Part shown: piece after piece, positions 35,874 to 46,957 of the stretch
Numbering within the stretch: position 1 is the first letter of the stretch
Layout: each line of letters starts with the position of its first letter
Program-made: the position numbers and the translations under genes
Notes under the pieces: model-generated
Databases searched by the model: none
The model's input: the letters and a program-made list of their open reading frames with translations, nothing else
What the model was told of the DNA's origin: nothing
Assembly (NCBI GenBank): GCA_022605405.1
Contig: JABYQQ010000034.1
Span: 186,001 to 250,000, forward strand
DNA length: 64,000 bases
DNA from: Earliella scabrosa
Lineage: Eukaryota; Basidiomycota; Agaricomycetes; Polyporales; Polyporaceae
Reading direction: 5' to 3'

Positions 35874-36211
35874 TATAAGGTTCGAGCCGGCGAGGAGGAG
35901 ACCTAGAACAAATGGGACGGTGCTTCAGTGGGGGAGAAGAGACTCTGGATTGCATACTAGGTACCTAGAACAAATGGGACTACATAGGTTGTCAATACAG
36001 GAAATGTACAGTGCAATATGGGAATGCTCACCGGTGCTTCAGTGGGGGAGAAGAGACTGAAGCACCGGACGGGAAGTCTACAGTATATGTGAGGAAGGGC
36101 GCGATGAAAACATGAGGTATGGAGAGATCCGAGATAGGCTCGGTTTGTGGGCGTGCTAGGGAACGTGTACGGACAGCGGAACGAGCGTCCGTCAGCGCTT
36201 GAACTCCAACA
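35874..36211 (-). repeat. Copia 5' LTR
   Basis: 338 bp, identical to the other LTR except A at 36082. Confidence 0.95.
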
Positions 36212-36216
36212 CCAAC
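36212..36216. repeat. right target-site duplication of Copia (CCAAC)
   Basis: Second copy of the 5-bp duplication; one copy belongs to the interrupted exon. Confidence 0.9.
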
Positions 36217-37598
36217 CACCACCGTCCCGGCGTCAGTGACAACATCTCCTTCGATTCAATCCCCGAGCACTTCATCTGGTTCGTCGTCGGACGCCAATGG
36301 CGCCCCGTCGAGCCTCCACCAGGAACAATCCACCCCGACGACCACCCTGCCTTCCGGACTCATCCCAACTTCCAATCTCCTGACGTCCAGGGAAGCATCG
36401 TCGTCCGGATCGACGACAGCGCCGTCGGGTGCCTTCAACACCTCCGTAGTCCCTGCGTCGCCTGCTAAGAGCACCAACATTGGTGCAATCGTAGGCGGCG
36501 CGATCGGCGGGGGCACGCTGCTTGTCCTGACGGGCTTCCTCCTGGCATTCTACCGGCGCTGGAGACAGACCCTGGTCACTGACAAACTGGGCGACGCAGA
36601 CGGTTCGTGAAGCACCCTCCAATGCGGGACAGCCTGTAGCTGATCCGTTGTGTACACTGCCAGGCGTAGCTGTCATTTGGATGTATCCTACACCTGTGGT
36701 GACAGTTGCAGCCGGATGTATCTGCACCTGTAGCTACAGATACGTCTGTTATTAGTAATTATAGATACAGCGTCATCCATGACGCCGAGCCCTGGCCCGA
36801 TTAGGTCCGCATCAATGGAATGCCATATTAGACCGCTCATCCTATGCTGTCTAAATAGACGCGTTTCCTATAGCGTATCGTTTTCGATTATCCCTCTCGT
36901 GGCTATTGGAATGTATCAGCGATGGATCAGTACAATGCTGTGTGAGTGCTTCATATGATTTGATTACTGAATCATGAATCAATCGCCCTTATATCCACGG
37001 TGACCCAGGCACTATGCAGTGGCAATAGTACTTATACTGACCATTGCATTATAGCAGCACGTTCCGGCTCCGGTATCATTGATAGCTAGTATATGTTTGA
37101 GCTATAGTGCATAGTAACAAACACACTTGGCTATGCGGTCTATGCACTGCTTCTATCAGCGGTATTCATTTGTCATATTGCGGGCGCCCACGCGAAAACA
37201 TAGGGATTGCTTCTTGTTTACTCTCATATATGAGCAGTCAATCTAGCGGTTAGTTTGCATATGCACTCGGGTACAACATCCAGCACATATTCTCAACAGA
37301 TTGACTTAGAGCGGGGACACAGCAAACCGACAGTGTCGTAGAGGTCACCATCTTACAACTTGAACGTCCTCGATGGCATCTTGTGCTATAGTGGGTCAAC
37401 CGGTTAGATGATGCTTCGTGGTCAATCTCAATTGATGTTGCTATATGCCTAGGATTATCTGCATATATATCTGAACGAATATATGTGATGAATCGAGAGC
37501 ATTGTTGTTTGATACCGTATGTTATATCCTCAACCGCCCGTTCACGACGGTACCGTTATTCGTGCTCTCATTGGCTCACGGCATGCCGGTCAGCTCGG

Positions 37599-38363
37599 CA
37601 TCAGCAGATGCAGTTTTCCCCTAAAACCCCTAAAACCTCTAATTTAGATGTTTTAGATATCTTAGAGGCACTTAGTGGAACATAGATGTCTAGTGGTTTT
37701 AGAGCTCCCAGCTCATATGTGGGCAATTTGCTTCAGTGCCTGTTGCATCCTTGTATAATCTATGTGATCTTTTTAAATGCTAGAGACACATCACACACAC
37801 AGATACTGGTAGGTGGATGCCCAGAAAAAAGCGAAAATAAAAATGCACTCAGCCAGAATTGAACCTGTAACTTCAGCATTTGAGATAAGAGCACTCAGAA
37901 CAGTTTACCACTGCACCACTTGAGCACATATATTCAGAGAAGTAAATACAATATATACCATACTTTGTTGGACTTGTGCAAATGTGCTGGAGACTGTGAC
38001 TACTCTGCTCTCCAGTCTGTTGTATACTACTGTTCTGTTATATATCATTTATAGTATATCAAAATGCGACACATTGGGCTTCTATAACATGAAGAATTGA
38101 TCATGAATCTCTTGTCCAATTGCTGCCATATGCTGGTACTAGTTACCAGCCATATCTTCCAGCAATGTACTGATGCAAAGTATGGCTGCTCATGCAAAGC
38201 TGGTGCTGTTTCTTGAAGCAGGACTTGTGAGTAGTCTAAAACTGCATGCATCATAGATTTGCTGTCATATCTGAGACATCTAATTTCTCTAAAAGTTCTA
38301 AAATCTCTAAGACATTTTTTAGAGATTCTTAGAGGTTTTAGAAAAAAACGACATCTGCTGATG
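37599..38363. mobile_element. 765-bp inverted-repeat element nested in the 4.2 kb insertion
   Basis: The ends CATCAGCAGATG and CATCTGCTGATG are exact inverses; similarity extends about 100 bp inward through CTAAAAC and CTTAGAG words. The interior is AT-rich and carries the tRNA-like sequence. No open frame of note. Target duplication not clear. Confidence 0.6.
37845..37927 (-). tRNA. tRNA-like sequence (SINE head or tRNA pseudogene)
   Basis: 83 nt on the minus strand. The ends GTGCTCA and TGAGTGC form a seven-pair acceptor stem with two G-U pairs. An A-box-like GTGGTGCAGTGGTAAACTG and a B-box-like AGGTTCAATTCTGG are present, and T-rich runs follow as possible Pol III stops. The T stem is poorly paired and the anticodon loop is oversized, so a working tRNA is unlikely; a tRNA-derived SINE head is more probable. 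Confidence 0.45.
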
Positions 38364-39083
38364 GGGCCATTTACGACGGCCGCCCATAGCCAGTTTCAGG
38401 TGTTCTACTGCTCAGAATAATCCCCAATCCACCATCACACGATATAGTCTCAAGTTGACTCCGCTATGCTTCATGACCATCATGTATGTTGTCAATAGAG
38501 CTGGAAATATGATGTCAGATCTCATATCCGATACCATCAGGCAAACGCGCACTTTATGATCGTGAACGGCAGATGCCGCCACGGTATGGTCAGTTATGGC
38601 CAGCATTTGTCGGGCTGTCAAGAAATGGTAATGATTCATCGGCTCGGACAAATCATCGTCGGAACCCGTCGGGCATGTCTGATTATGATATCTAATTGTA
38701 GGACTCCGTCAGAACCGACTTCTCATTGCAGTATCTAATCCAATGCGACGAACAACGGCAGTGACATTTCATCGGGTATGCCGCCACACTCGGCAATACT
38801 TAATATCTTCTCGGAGGATGGACTCGGCGAGCGGCTGGTCGAGGACTTACTGATGCGCACTGGGAACAAGTTAGCACTACTGCCAATACTGGCGCGCATC
38901 TCATCTCTATTTGTGCATTGAACGTTCAACGTTGACTTAGAGCGGTTTACCGGTGAGTAATACTTATCATGGGTTCGAGGACTCGACTTGGACGCACTGC
39001 TCAGATGAAGGAGTCCAAAGCGCCGGTGCGACTGTCGCGACTCAGGACCCCCGAATATCCCCTCGGAGCTGCGATGCCAAAAT

Positions 39084-39511
39084 AACCGAAAACGGGCCCG
39101 TAGGGCCCGGAAGCTCCGATGCAAATCACCGAAAATGGGCCTCCGAAAGGCCCATGTTGTATCCCCGAAAACGACCCGGCCCCGGAAGGCTTGATCCATC
39201 GGACCACCGAAAAGCCACCTCTACAGTGAGGTAACCCGACGCCGAGCCGGATCTGCCTCAGCCGTGGTTCAGCAGGGCGGGGTGTCCGGAAATCCTCGGC
39301 GGTCATCAGAACATTGCAGCCCCGGGGGCTTCTTTTGGCGAACGCTCTGGCGGAGCTTTCCATGTCTGAGTCCGGCCGCATAGGCGCCCGGGGCGCTAAC
39401 GGACGTTATATCCCAGAAACCACCGAAATCGAGCAATTTTTGGGCAGGTTATGGGCAGATAACCGAAATTGACCCTCGCGAGGGGTTCAAAAAATCACCG
39501 AAAACGGACCC
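39084..39511. repeat. array of CCGAAAA words followed by short hairpins
   Basis: CCGAAA(A) preceded by A or C occurs at 39084, 39128, 39164, 39205, 39422, 39462 and 39497. Several are followed by perfect or near-perfect hairpins: GGGCCCGTAGGGCCC, GGGCCTCCGAAAGGCCC and CCCTCGCGAGGG. The unit spacing is irregular (roughly 35-215 bp). Confidence 0.55.
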
Positions 39512-41215
39512 CCCTGGCATATAAGCTCTAAGCGGATATTCGGGGGTCCTCGCGACTCCGACTCGCGAGACACGCGCCAACGATCGTGCGCTCCAACTGT
39601 CTTGACGTGAGCTAATGGGCTACGTCATGGATGAATCGATGACGGCGAGGCATAGCTCCACCGTGCGCGCCCCATAAGAAGCCCATAACCCTCGACCCAG
39701 GACCGCCTTCATCTTCTCTCTCCCCTCCTCTTGGCCGCTCAACTACGCCCCATAGTACGCAGTTCGAGGTCGCCGACTCTTTGCTGTCCCGCCTCCGAGT
39801 CCGGGACGTGTCGCAAGCCATTCAGGTAGGTCTCCCAGTATCATTCGGCGACAACGCAAGCCTGAGGTACGTCCGCGTCGTGTGTGTTATGGTAAGCAGT
39901 CTCAAGCTCTATCGTCTCTCGGGAGAGGTAAGATCGTGAGGTGCGTACCGGCCTGAGCATATAGCAGTTCTTACTGGCTTCCCATACACTGGTACGTCCT
40001 CGCTTCGATGCTTTCTCATTCGCGGGCGTTTGGTCGTGCGTTCCGTTGTGCGTTAGGACTGCAGACACTGGTAAGTACATGTTCCATTCGCGACTCATAC
40101 ACTGCTCATCGTTGCTGCAGGTAAGCGAGCTGCCATTTACTCTTGTCCTTAGGATGCTTAATGTGTTGTGGTACTGACGCAGCCTGGCTCGGCCGCGATA
40201 GTATAGTAGTTACTGTGTATTGCCCGTAGTACCGTGACGAATACAACCGTTTTAAATCCCCATCATTTCGCGTGTCTGAGTAGTAGTAAGGCTAGCTAGT
40301 ATTTGTACGCGTCCGCCCGGGTCTAATTGTCGGCACCTGTCGGTGGTGGTCATGCATGATCATTTATCAGGCAGTCACGACCATATTCACGGGCACAATG
40401 ACCGCTAACGCTCATTAATGACATAATATGAGGCGTAACCCGACCGTTGCTGCTCATTCGTAGCGTAAGTAACGTCATAAGCCGCCATAGTTGGCGCATA
40501 TAATGACCATGTATGGCATTGCAATTCTAACTCTCGCCGGACCTGGTTATACCCTGACCGAGCCCGACCATAATGGCCATGGTAGATTGATGATGGCCAT
40601 TACCCGCCATAAGCCCCCCCAGTTTCCTGATGACAGCGCCAAGCTCGAACACTGAGCCGATTAAGTACACGGCAACATTCTTATTGAGAGTTTTCCAAGA
40701 TTCGCATGTCTTCTGACAACATGAGAAAGTACCCAAATCAACTACTACTGACATGCTGTGGGTATCCGATGGCACCGGAGATGTGAGCGCTGTATGCCAT
40801 ACAAGGGATTTATCGCCCATCTGTGGCTACAGACGCAGATACATCCTGCCTTGCCTGTCATCACAGATGGGGATGTATCCATATGCCAGGCTCAGGTGAC
40901 ACTGCAGGTCTACGCCCGTTCGGAACATTCACGAGCGCGAGCCCGTCGGACGGGATGAGGCAAGCCACGTCTAAGACGACAATGGTTCATCCGGGTATCA
41001 TGGTGTCGCTGGACCCCAATACCGCGACGCAACCGGCGAGCTTGTCAGCAGAGAACTCCGCGCCTGCGGCGGCGGCCACAGAACGCCGGCCTCTAACACA
41101 CTCGACGATAGCGGACGCAGGAGTGAACGGTTCCACGGAGATGACGCGCTCTGTCGACTCTGGGTTGCGACTGAAAGCCCACGGCACTTTGCCCCCGCCA
41201 TACACTCGTGATTGA

Positions 41216-42438
41216 GCTACCCCCAATATCTATACACATGACCGCATACCACTGACTGCTTATCGAATCGTTTTCTTGGGGATGTAGTAGGCGCACGAGC
41301 GTTCACTTCGGTATACCAAGGTGTCCGTAGCTGATCGGACTGCTCAAAGGCGCGCATCGAAGTCTAAGAGTTCTGTCCACCATAAGCAGAGATTTCTACG
41401 AAGTACGAGAGGCCGACGCACCGTCAAACCTATCCATCTCCTCCAGACTCGCAGAGTACAAGAACTTCCGCACCCGCTCGCCCTCCGTGACAGTGTCGGC
41501 ACCTCCCGTACCTCGACTGGGGCCTTCTCTTCGTCTCGCACAACGCGCCACCATCGTCATACCGTCGTTCCCCTCATACTCTCCCCACGAGCGAATTGCG
41601 CGTGGCTTCGGCTAGTGCGGGGTAGCGCAGGGCGGGCAGACACCGCGGCAGTGGTGAGCAGGAACGTGTCCCGAAGTTCCTCAGTCGCCGGCGCACTGCG
41701 AGACTTGGGCGCGATGACGGAGAGCGACACGAGGGGCGAGTCTACTTGGTCCTCCGCGACTTGGGTGATAGTAGTCGCGAACTTCTAGTAGTAGTACGAG
41801 GACTCGTGACAGGATAGACGCCCACGCTGAGGAACGCTTGTACAGACACAGCCACCATACTGCCTCCTGCCTTCTCCGACCACCATCGTCATACTGAGTA
41901 TAATCTTTGACCACGCCGCGGCGTAGCTCTGGTGTACTGCATGCTGGAGTCACGATACCCTCCGTCTGGGACCATTGTGCAGACTTACACCACAGATGTC
42001 AAGGATCACGTTTCGGCATGAGTTTGACAGGGAGGTTCCCGCGTGTGGTTCGCAGCTACACCGGGTGTGGCAGTGTCGCACCTACCCCAGCCCTCCAAAT
42101 CCCGATCGGCCAACGAACTTGACAGCATGCCGTCGGCGCCAAGCTGTACTGTCAAGTAGAATCTTACGACGGCGGAATGCAAGGACAGCGCTGCCCACGT
42201 TACGCTTCTACTTGCACCAGACCTCTATCCTCGCTGTCAGTCGATATGTGTCGTGGGCGACTGCAGATTCTCCGCTCGGGAATCCCGAGAGGTACTTATA
42301 GTCCTCTCAGAGGCATGTTGGATCGCCATTCGACCACACAACCCGGTTTCTTCCTCCCTCTTAGGTCAGTGTCGACTAGCACCCGGCTCCATTCACACTG
42401 CTGCACCGCCTTTCGGTTACAGTCCTTGAGTTGTCACA
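41216..42438. other. spacer with an F-box remnant
   Basis: Between I-6 and the aldo/keto reductase. Apart from the F-box fragment annotated separately I recognise nothing. The last 100 bp are pyrimidine-rich, as in promoters of basidiomycete genes. Confidence 0.4.
41380..41600 (-). pseudogene. frameshifted F-box protein C-terminal fragment
   Basis: On the minus strand one frame reads RWWRVVRDEEKAPVEVREVP and, after a frame change, EGERVRKFL and DRFDG. The F-box gene at 0.9-2.5 kb has WRWWRVTRDEDGTPVEVTEI, then EGERIRAYL and DEFDG in the same order. The fragment needs a frameshift to align and lacks the F-box, so it is a decayed relative. Confidence 0.55.
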
Positions 42439-43826
42439 ATGTTTGCCCCTGCTCCTCCGCCCCCAACCCGTCTCGGCTACTACCGCAAGCTTGCGTCCCG
42501 TGCATCCATCCATGTATCTCCCATAATCCTTGGTGGGATGAGCATCGGCGACCAGTGGAACGCCGGCATGGGATCCATGAACAAGGAGGCCTCGTTCCGT
42601 CTTCTAGACGCCTATTTCGACGCAGGCGGCAACTTCATCGATACCGCGAACCAATAGTAAGTCACGTCACGAGTCATGACACATTACATGTGTCTCACCA
42701 CCCGACCAACAGCCAAAATGGTTCCTCGGAAGCGTTTATTGGAGAGTGGCAGGAAGCGCGCGGCATCCGCGACCAGCTCATCCTCGCTACCAAAGTCAGC
42801 ATTGCTTCTTAACGCCGACATCGGCGGCTTTCTGACGAGTTTGTAATGTAGTACACGAACAACCCTCATCCCGGCGATGAGTCTATTGCCCAGAAGATCA
42901 ACTACTGCGGCAACAACATCAAGTCCCTCTACCTCTCCGTCGAGAGCAGCCTCAAGCGGCTCCGCACTTCCTACATTGACATCCTGTACCTGCACTACTG
43001 GGACAACGCTGCGGACATCAAGGAGTTTATGGATGGCCTCCACAACATGGTTGTCTCCGGCAAAGTCCTCTACCTCGTGCGTCATTTACCTACTGCCGCG
43101 TTAGTGCGCTATTGAATCATTCATCTCGTATGCCGCAGGGTGTGTCAAACATGCCTGCATGGATGGTCGTGAAGGCAAATGATTATGCGCGGCAGCACGG
43201 CAAGACGCCCTTCGTTATCTACCAAGCGCCATGGTCCGTGCTCCAGCGCGAGATCGAGCGCGAGATACTCCCCATGTGCGTGCACGAGGGCATCGCAATC
43301 GCAGCCTACAGCGTCCTCGCCGGGGGGCACATCCGCACCGACGAGGAAGAGGAGCAGCGCCGCCGGACCGGCGAGCACGGACGCACAATCATGGGCGCAC
43401 AGTGGGAGCGCACGCCCGAAGAGCGCGCGGTCTGCCTCGTCTTGGAGAAGGTTGCGGCGGAGGTCGGCACGAAGAGCATCACGGCTGTCGCCATTTCGTA
43501 CATCATGCACAAGGCGCCGTTCGTGTTCCCGGTCGTGGGCGGACGCAAGGTCGAGCACCTGATGGCGAACGTCGAGGCGCTCAAGGTGAGCCTTACCGAT
43601 GCGCACATCAAGGCTATCGAGGACGCGATGCCGTACAACAAGGGCTACCCGTGGAATGTTACGGTGAGTGCCACATCATCTGTGTGCGGCGTGAAGGTTT
43701 CAAACACAAAGCTGACGCCTGGACGTGCAGGGCGACTCTGGCACCGTTCCGTTCCTCATTGCTGCTCAAACCAACATCCAGCCTCAACCCCTTCCAGCGA
43801 CGATTAAGCACGCACAAAGCGATTGA
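42439..43826 (+). CDS. aldo/keto reductase, aryl-alcohol dehydrogenase type
   Basis: Five exons: 42439-42656, 42713-42794, 42852-43076, 43139-43663, 43731-43826. The AKR barrel shows LGYYRKLASRASIHVSPIIL and LGGMSIGDQW, then FIDTANQ/YQNGSSE with the catalytic Asp and, across intron 1, the Tyr; LILATKY with the Lys; YIDILYLHYWD with the His. Cofactor-side blocks include GVSNMPAWMV, FVIYQAPWSVL, IAIAAYSVLAGG and PFVFPVVGGRKVEHLMANVE. This family reduces aromatic aldehydes to alcohols with NADPH and is expanded in wood-decay fungi. Length about 390 residues, as expected for AAD enzymes. The catalytic tetrad is complete. Confidence 0.9.
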
Positions 43827-44250
43827 TTGCGCGTATCGGGACAATGTAGTTTATGCAACACTAGTATGTCCGCTGTCCATCCGCGGGCGCTCTAAGCCAG
43901 CTTTGTTCCTCGGGATGATGCAGCTGTTACATTCAACCACAAGGCTATCAAGCATTCTATAGCTCGTATGACGCACGATCGAGAAATTGGAAACAACATC
44001 GAAACGAGGAGTGGAATCTACAGTTCTATGACGGCGGGTGCGCCACCATTCCGTTCAATTCGTTGCACGAGCATAGCGAACCAATCCACAAGTCTAAGAC
44101 GAGAATAAGGGTATACCTGGGATGAAGTATGAGTATATGATAAAATTATGAGGGGGTTGTGAGCATACTGAATAGTAGACGCGACACAGAGACGAATCAT
44201 TCCTGCGCTCCTTTGGTGGTTCGGCCTTGGAGGCATTTGCCGCTGGTGAG
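43827..44250. other. spacer, nothing recognised
   Basis: Convergent 3' flanks of the reductase and paralogue II-1; no feature seen. Confidence 0.4.
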
Positions 44251-45882
44251 TTATGCCGCGGAATATGGGGGTGGGAGTGCATTCCCGTCGTATAGTCTCA
44301 GGCCCGAATCAACGTTATGTGCTGGCTTGTGAGGGTTCGGGCTCCCTGCAGACATGGCTTGTAGAAGAGCGCGTGCGCGATCTTGAAGCTGCACCGGTGC
44401 GTGCCACGATAGTCCCGCGACCTCCCTAGGGAGTAAGCGAGACTCTGGGGTAGAGGGAGACGGGTATAGGCAAGTATCTCGGAGGGCAGGCGTATGATAC
44501 GCATGATCTTCATCCAATCTGAACCCATCGGGGCATCGCGGCAGTGCTTGATCTTCAAATTGAGTTGAAACGGGCGAACCGATAGCCACAAGGACTGACG
44601 CAGTTCCTGAGCTATGGATTGACGTCCGAGTCTGGGACAGCCGCTCCACACTTGTAGCCTGACGCATGGTAGCTCCGTCAGTGTACGAAGAAAGATTCAT
44701 GGAATTCATGTCTGCGTTACTCGAGCTGTAGTACGCTCACTGTATGAGCGAACAGACCACGCACCTATAGCAGCGCCGCGGGATTTTCCCCCATGTCGTG
44801 GATTGTACGCGTCGACAAGCTGTGAGCGTGGTCTGGTTGCGGATGCACTTTCCGTCTCTTGACTGTCTGACTGTTCATGTGTATCTGTTTGCGCCTTTAC
44901 CGAGCTGTGACCAAGATGGTGACGAGTAACTCACCTTCACGGCGCACGGGAAGTATCGTTCTGTGCCGAAGGAGTGCGAGGAGTACCAATAGGAGGAAAA
45001 CGCCTCCGGCGACACCGCCAGCAACAGCGCCAGTGTTGATATGGACCCCATCTCCTTCGGTTCCATTAGTGGCTGTTGCTGATACTTCCGGAGTCGTATC
45101 TGAGGCGGATGTAGGTTTTGGAGGATGATTCTGTATTGTGGCGTGTGTGCCTTCGGAGAGCTCAGTAGAGCCTTGGGCTGATTCCGAGGGTGGAGCTGCG
45201 GTCGACTCGCTGATAATAGTTCCCGTCTGAGTGAAGGATGACTCGGAGCGTAGAGTGGTGGAACTCGTTTCTGTGAATGACTCAGTCTCGACTGTACTTG
45301 GAGGACTACCAGGAAGGCTCGGAGAATATGAGGATGGTGTCGGAAACGTGATAGAAGCTGACGGAGGTTTTGGTGAAGAGACCGACGGCGGCACTTCAAT
45401 CTCCTGGGTGAATATCTGGAATCGATCGATCAGGACATTGGCGAAGTCTTGACCGCCGATTGCTGAGAGTGTATGGGTCCCGCTGCGCAATCCGCTGAAA
45501 GAGCAGAATGTCGCCGCCCGGTCCGCTCCGAGCATGGAAGAAGAGTCTTGGATAACTCCGTCCACAACGCAGTGTATGAGGTCGCTGGTGGAGGCACTCG
45601 GATCGGTGAAGCCAACGATGGCCACTCCGTTACCTGTATAATATTTGTCAACTCAGAAAACGTGCCTGCAAGAACGACTCGGAACCTTCCTTCGAATGCG
45701 AGCTGAAGAGAACTGCTGCTTATGTCGGGGTGATGACAATCAACAGTTTCTACGGCGTCCGATGCTTGTCCTGTGCACGGCCTTCGATGCCAACCGCCGC
45801 TGTGCTGAATTGAATGCCCTGAGAGGTAATAGTACAGTACTTGAGGATCGTTGTCGTCGATGGTTGTTCCTACTAAGGGCAT
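44251..45882 (-). CDS. type II membrane-protein paralogue (II-1), PPPY tail
   Basis: Start taken at 45882 (MPLVGTTIDDNDPQVLYYYL); an upstream in-frame ATG exists. Exon 1 ends at LQLAFEG. The ectodomain exon (about 45625 onward) has VAIVGFTDPS, DLIHCVVDG, ATFCSFSGLRSGTHTLSAIG and LIDRFQIF, a different set of motifs from type I. After a long Ser/Thr stalk comes NTGAVAGGVAGGVFLLLVLL. The tail exon (44251 to about 44700) has PREVAGLSWHAPVQLQDRAR, HNVDSGLRLYDG and LPPPYSAA. First of three head-to-tail type II copies. Confidence 0.75.
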
Positions 45883-46957
45883 ATCTATGTCCTCTGCCAG
45901 GTGGACGCCACGGTACCTTGAGCAATGACTCAGAGCCTGCGCAGTTCGGTTGTGGGTTGGAGACAAGTGGAGGTGCTGCAGACGGCCATGACGTGAAATA
46001 GGTTCATGAAACGCCGGAGTTGAGACAGGACGATGGGAAAACGACGGTTGAAGGGAGCCACAGCAACATAAAGAATGAAAAGATTGTTAGTGGCTGACTC
46101 GGAAAGAAGAAGTTCAGATGTCCCGTATCTAGTGAAGTGTGAAGACAAACATTGCACGGGCCGTAACTAGGTCTCACGAGGTGACAGATGACTCGGATAC
46201 CCAGTCCGCAGTATCGTGCCACTGATCCGCGGCGTGCCTTTGAGGGAGTCAATATTGGGTCTGCAAAATTTGCCTTCGGTGAGTGCTTACGGTAATGGAC
46301 CGGCTAAGATGAATGAGATATTTTATCCCTGTTATGACGTTCAGTGTATGTGTCGAAGGTTATCAATGGAAGGACTCGGAAATGGCTCAGTGGAAGCCGT
46401 CACAAGAAATACTTCAGTAGTGGACACCCTATGTCCTCTACTGTGACAACAGTGTCGGAAAGAACAAGCAGGTACCAATATCAAGGATTAGCCTCACAAA
46501 ATCGAAAACGACTCGAGCAGCTCTGAGTTGAATCATAGCTGGGTGCAAGATTGATCCCCAAGTCAGCACCCGGAGTACTGACCGTCTTTCGTGCGGACCC
46601 GTCCAAGCAAGCGGAGAATGCCTCTGGCGGCTGCCGCAGCCTGCACAGGATGCGGGCATACTCAACGCCGACACGGTATCGAATTGTTGAATGGAGGCGC
46701 TCGGTAGAACATGAAAGCGGCTCAATTCGGATCATGATCAGTCTTGGGGCAGACGACTATAGTTGTCGGCACTGCCTAAGATGAATGGTAACTGATCGCG
46801 CAGCATTCCACTAATGACATACATAGCCCATCAATCCACGGAAGTCATGAGAAGAAGGGTAGTGTATGATACCTACTACGTGGAAATATCATGTCGCAGT
46901 CAGTACATTGGCAACGCTACGCTCAATCGTCGGTTATGTGGCGCTATGGCTCTCAGC
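45883..46957. other. spacer, nothing recognised
   Basis: Promoter region of II-1 and 3' flank of II-2. Short open frames on both strands, none with a known motif. Confidence 0.4.

Larger units (their letters stand above)
29958..36211 (-). mobile_element. Copia (Ty1/copia) LTR retrotransposon
   Basis: 6254 bp on the minus strand, bounded by 338-bp LTRs and CCAAC duplications. Order in the sense direction: 5' LTR, primer site, gag, zinc knuckle, protease, integrase, reverse transcriptase, RNase H, purine tract, 3' LTR. Integrase before reverse transcriptase defines Copia. The LTRs differ only at 30166/36082 (G/A), so the insertion is young. It is disabled in gag by a ~1 kb insertion but has an open pol. 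It lies in the stalk exon of paralogue I-6. Confidence 0.95.
36666..40883. mobile_element. ~4.2 kb terminal-inverted-repeat insertion in the last intron of I-6
   Basis: Left arm 36679-36741 and right arm 40819-40880 are inverted copies (about 75-80 percent by eye), sharing GGATGTATC...CTGTAG and ACAGAT blocks. TGCCAGGC occurs just outside at 36658-36665 and 40884-40891 as a candidate 8-bp target duplication; cutting between these leaves a 79-bp intron with good splice sites. Composition is AT-richer than the genes around it in its first half. No transposase frame is seen, so it is non-autonomous or decayed and probably a composite of nested pieces. Confidence 0.6.
29472..41215 (+). pseudogene. 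type I membrane-protein paralogue (I-6), interrupted by Copia and a TIR element
   Basis: Coding pieces: 29472-29622 (MASTGYLIVDDADERINYSS to FTFTG), 29681-29957 (VVVGGPMGSVDVHG, GTYTAP, NGTTPNVFWLDYIAF), then after the Copia element 36217-36602 (Thr/Ser stalk, NIGAIVGGAIGGGTLLVLTG, YRRWRQ), and last exon 40908-41215 (MTRSVDSGLRLK, LPPPYTRD). Without the Copia element and one CCAAC copy the stalk frame is continuous; the phase-1 intron before the tail exon also keeps frame. No other stop or frameshift is visible, so the gene was intact until recently. The last intron is about 4.3 kb because of a second insertion; without it, it would be about 79 bp. Confidence 0.8.

Noticed and set aside
37619..37645. 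CCCCTAAAACCCCTAAAACC looks like a telomere repeat
   Set aside because: It lies in one arm of an inverted-repeat element, is only two units long, and the known fungal telomere unit is TTAGGG.
37845..37927. Functional tRNA gene
   Set aside because: The T stem does not pair and the anticodon loop is oversized, so it is called tRNA-like only.
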